Below are positions 29,959-32,112 of a DNA stretch of 32,112 nt, in pieces. The position numbers were made by a program, and so were the translations under genes. Under the pieces are notes generated by a model that was given only the letters and a program-made list of their open reading frames with translations, did no database searches and was not told the origin of the DNA. The first letter of the stretch is position 1. Each line of letters begins with the position of its first letter. The stretch is from SAR324 cluster bacterium (lineage in GTDB: Bacteria; SAR324; JACQKK01), in the NCBI GenBank assembly GCA_027297205.1, contig JAPUIH010000028.1, positions 1 to 32,112 on the forward strand, written 5' to 3'.

Positions 29959-30180
29959 CCGAATAAGGTAGGCCGCCTGGAGTGGAGGATCTGTGGGGCC
30001 GGATGAGCCGCCGCGGGACTGTAATCTCCCTGCCAAATTCGGCGGCGCCACTGTGGTATGATCGCGGCGGCTGAAGTTGCAGGCAAATCGCAGTTGCTTA
30101 CTGCGCCGGCTGCCAGGGGAGGAAGGCCCCGCTTCGCGTGCGTCATCGGGAATGAGAACATGAGGCCGTTGGATTACAAA

Positions 30181-31758
30181 ATGCGTGCTGTGCAATGGCC
30201 GGGACGGCTTTCCGTCCCCCGCCTTTTGTCAGGAATACTGCTGGGCTTCGTGCTGGCAGTGCTGCCCTTGCGGGCGGAGGGACCGGGGTTTCAGCGTTAC
30301 CGCCTGCCCGTGGAGAAAGAAACCGCCGCGGTATTTGCCTTTGACCTAACAGGCAATGGCCACAAGGAAATTCTCACGGTGGAAGTGGATCGGGCTGTGC
30401 GCAACCCCGTGCCGCACTTGAGGGTGTTTACCCGCAACGGCAAGGGCTTCGATGTGGTCGCAGAAACCGGCCTGCCCCTCCCCGCCTCCCTGGCCATGCT
30501 CGGCGTGGGGAGGTTTCCCGAAGGGCCGGCGCTCGTGATGCTCATGCCCGGCCAACTGCAAATCCTGCCCTGGAAGGAAGGACGGTTCCGGTTGGAGGAG
30601 ACGGTCACCATTGAGCTGGAGAGCATTAATCTGAAGCCTGGCGGGGATCTCAAGACTGGATTGCAATGGATCGTGGACCTGGATGGGGACGGCTTTGACG
30701 AGATTGCCGTGCCGCGCCTCGACGGGCTCCAGATTTTACGGGTACCGGCCTTTGACGCCGTGGAGCGGCATGTGCTGCTCCTCACGCGCAGCAAGAGCCG
30801 CCTGTGGATTTACCTGCGCCAGAACATCGTGGCCTACAGCATTCCCGTGGTGCACTTTCTGGACATCGATGGGCGGGACTGGAAAGACGTGGTGGCTTTC
30901 AACGATGGGCTGGTGCAAATTTTCTACCTCGGTGAGGAACCCGGCGCCATGGTCAAGACGCCCGACGCCGAGCACGACTTGCAACCCCCGAAACCTTTTA
31001 ACCCCGACGCCCCCTGGGATCCGCCACTCAAGATGGTGAAGGCGGGCGATCTTAACGGAGACGGAACGCTGGATTTGGTATTCGTCAAGATCGCGCCCTC
31101 GGATTCTGGTGTGAGCACAAGCTCGCGCGTATTGATTTATTACGGCCGGCGCAATGCGGACAGTGGAATGTATGAGCTGCCGTCCAAACCCGACCAGGTG
31201 TTCGCGACGGAGGGGTTTTCCCATCCCCTGCTGGTGGATATTAACAACAACGGCCGCACGGACCTGGCGCTGGTTAACGTTGAGATCGGATTCTGGGCGA
31301 TGCTCAAGGCGCTGATCGCCCGCACGGTGAGCGCGGAAACGGCGTTTTACCTCATGCCCAAGGAAGGGCGGTATCCCCGGCAACCGGACGCTGTCGTGGA
31401 CTACTCGGTCAAGTTCTCCCTGGGACGTTTCAGCCACCAGCCTCTCACGGCTTTCGGGGATTTCAACGGGGACGGCCGCCCCGACCTGCTGCTGTCAGTG
31501 GACAAGTCGAATCTGGGTATTCATTGGGGGCTTGAAAACGAGTTCTGGGACGACGATTACGACTATCTTTTGGAAGATTTCCTGCCCACCCGGAAAAAAG
31601 GACTGCGGGTTACCGATTTGGACGGAGATGGCCGCGACGACTTGATTTTTACCTACAATCGCAACGATATTAGGCAAATGCCGGAAGTGAATCACAAATT
31701 CACCGTCCTGCTGAGCCGGTTTGCATTACCCGTAAATCAAATTGCCGGTTCCCCCTGA
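30181..31758 (+). CDS. Secreted FG-GAP/VCBS repeat protein (start 30181 or 30160)
   Basis: Signal peptide MRAVQWPGRLSVPRLLSGILLGFVLAVLPLRAEG; repeated Ca-binding-like motifs DLDGDGFDEIAVPR, DLNGDGTLDLVF, DINNNGRTDLALV, DFNGDGRPDLLLS, DLDGDGRDDLIFTYN. Confidence 0.87.
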   Translation: MRAVQWPGRLSVPRLLSGILLGFVLAVLPLRAEGPGFQRYRLPVEKETAAVFAFDLTGNGHKEILTVEVDRAVRNPVPHLRVFTRNGKGFDVVAETGLPLPASLAMLGVGRFPEGPALVMLMPGQLQILPWKEGRFRLEETVTIELESINLKPGGDLKTGLQWIVDLDGDGFDEIAVPRLDGLQILRVPAFDAVERHVLLLTRSKSRLWIYLRQNIVAYSIPVVHFLDIDGRDWKDVVAFNDGLVQIFYLGEEPGAMVKTPDAEHDLQPPKPFNPDAPWDPPLKMVKAGDLNGDGTLDLVFVKIAPSDSGVSTSSRVLIYYGRRNADSGMYELPSKPDQVFATEGFSHPLLVDINNNGRTDLALVNVEIGFWAMLKALIARTVSAETAFYLMPKEGRYPRQPDAVVDYSVKFSLGRFSHQPLTAFGDFNGDGRPDLLLSVDKSNLGIHWGLENEFWDDDYDYLLEDFLPTRKKGLRVTDLDGDGRDDLIFTYNRNDIRQMPEVNHKFTVLLSRFALPVNQIAGSP

Positions 31759-31780
31759 TCCCCTCAGTAAGGCCGCGCCG

Positions 31781-32112
31781 TTGAGCCTCCTTTCCACCAG
31801 TCCTTTTTCGCCCTTGCTGGGTGTCGTGTTGATCCCTCTCTCGCTCCTGTACGGAGCCGCCGTGCGGCTGCGCTTGGCGCTGTACCGCGTGGGGATTCTG
31901 CGATCCCGCCGCGCCGCCGCGCCGGTCATATCCGTGGGAAATCTCACCGTGGGAGGCAGCGGAAAGTCTCCCGTGGTGGAATACCTGCTGCGCGAGGCGA
32001 AAAAGGCGGGCGTCAACGCCGTTTCCATCAGCCGGGGCTACGGACGGAGATCCGGTGTGGGGCTGCTGCGAGTGCGTATGAACGATCGCGTTCCGGCCAG
32101 CCCGGAGGTGAT
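31781..32112 (+). CDS. lpxK: Tetraacyldisaccharide 4'-kinase LpxK, 3'-truncated by window edge
   Basis: Not in ORF track (no stop before the edge). Translation from TTG 31781: LSLLSTSPFSPLLGVVLIPLSLLYGAAVRLRLALYRVGILRSRRAAAPVISVGNLTVGGSGKSPVVEYLLREAKKAGVNAVSISRGYGRRSGVG; P-loop GNLTVGGSGKSP and SRGYGR. Confidence 0.9.
   Translation, partial: MSLLSTSPFSPLLGVVLIPLSLLYGAAVRLRLALYRVGILRSRRAAAPVISVGNLTVGGSGKSPVVEYLLREAKKAGVNAVSISRGYGRRSGVGLLRVRMNDRVPASPEV

Overview
GC-rich Gram-negative chromosomal window with about 24 protein genes and no rRNA, tRNA or CRISPR found. The LPS and envelope genes (hldE, lptC, lpxK start, lspA, mltA, trkA) suggest a proteobacterium-like host. The main finding is a minus-strand cluster at 11386->7555. 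Its first gene is a flavoprotein disulfide reductase ('mercuric reductase-like') that the ORF track truncates at 11230. Read 5' from there, the frame continues to ATG 11386, after an AAAGGAG ribosome-binding site, through one in-frame TGA at 11248-11246. That TGA sits exactly where the second redox cysteine belongs: ...FGGTCVNTG-[UGA]-IPTKTLVASA.... An 8-bp stem with apical loop GCUAG begins 14 nt after the UGA, which matches bacterial SECIS geometry. I read this as an unannotated selenocysteine flavoenzyme with a Cys-x4-Sec active site. It lies directly upstream of an EgtB-like gene and a TIGR04348-like glycosyltransferase gene that look like senA and senB (selenoneine biosynthesis). Together these form a candidate selenium-dedicated operon (Sec-reductase - senA - senB). 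Other observations: a decayed second acyl-CoA synthetase with an internal deletion (1770-2061), a bacterial Cdc48/p97 next to lptC, a biotin carboxylase-BCCP fusion with a ~60-aa insertion, a 2-hydroxyacyl-CoA lyase, LarE without other lar genes, and several structured intergenic hairpins. All family assignments are from reading motifs; no search was run.
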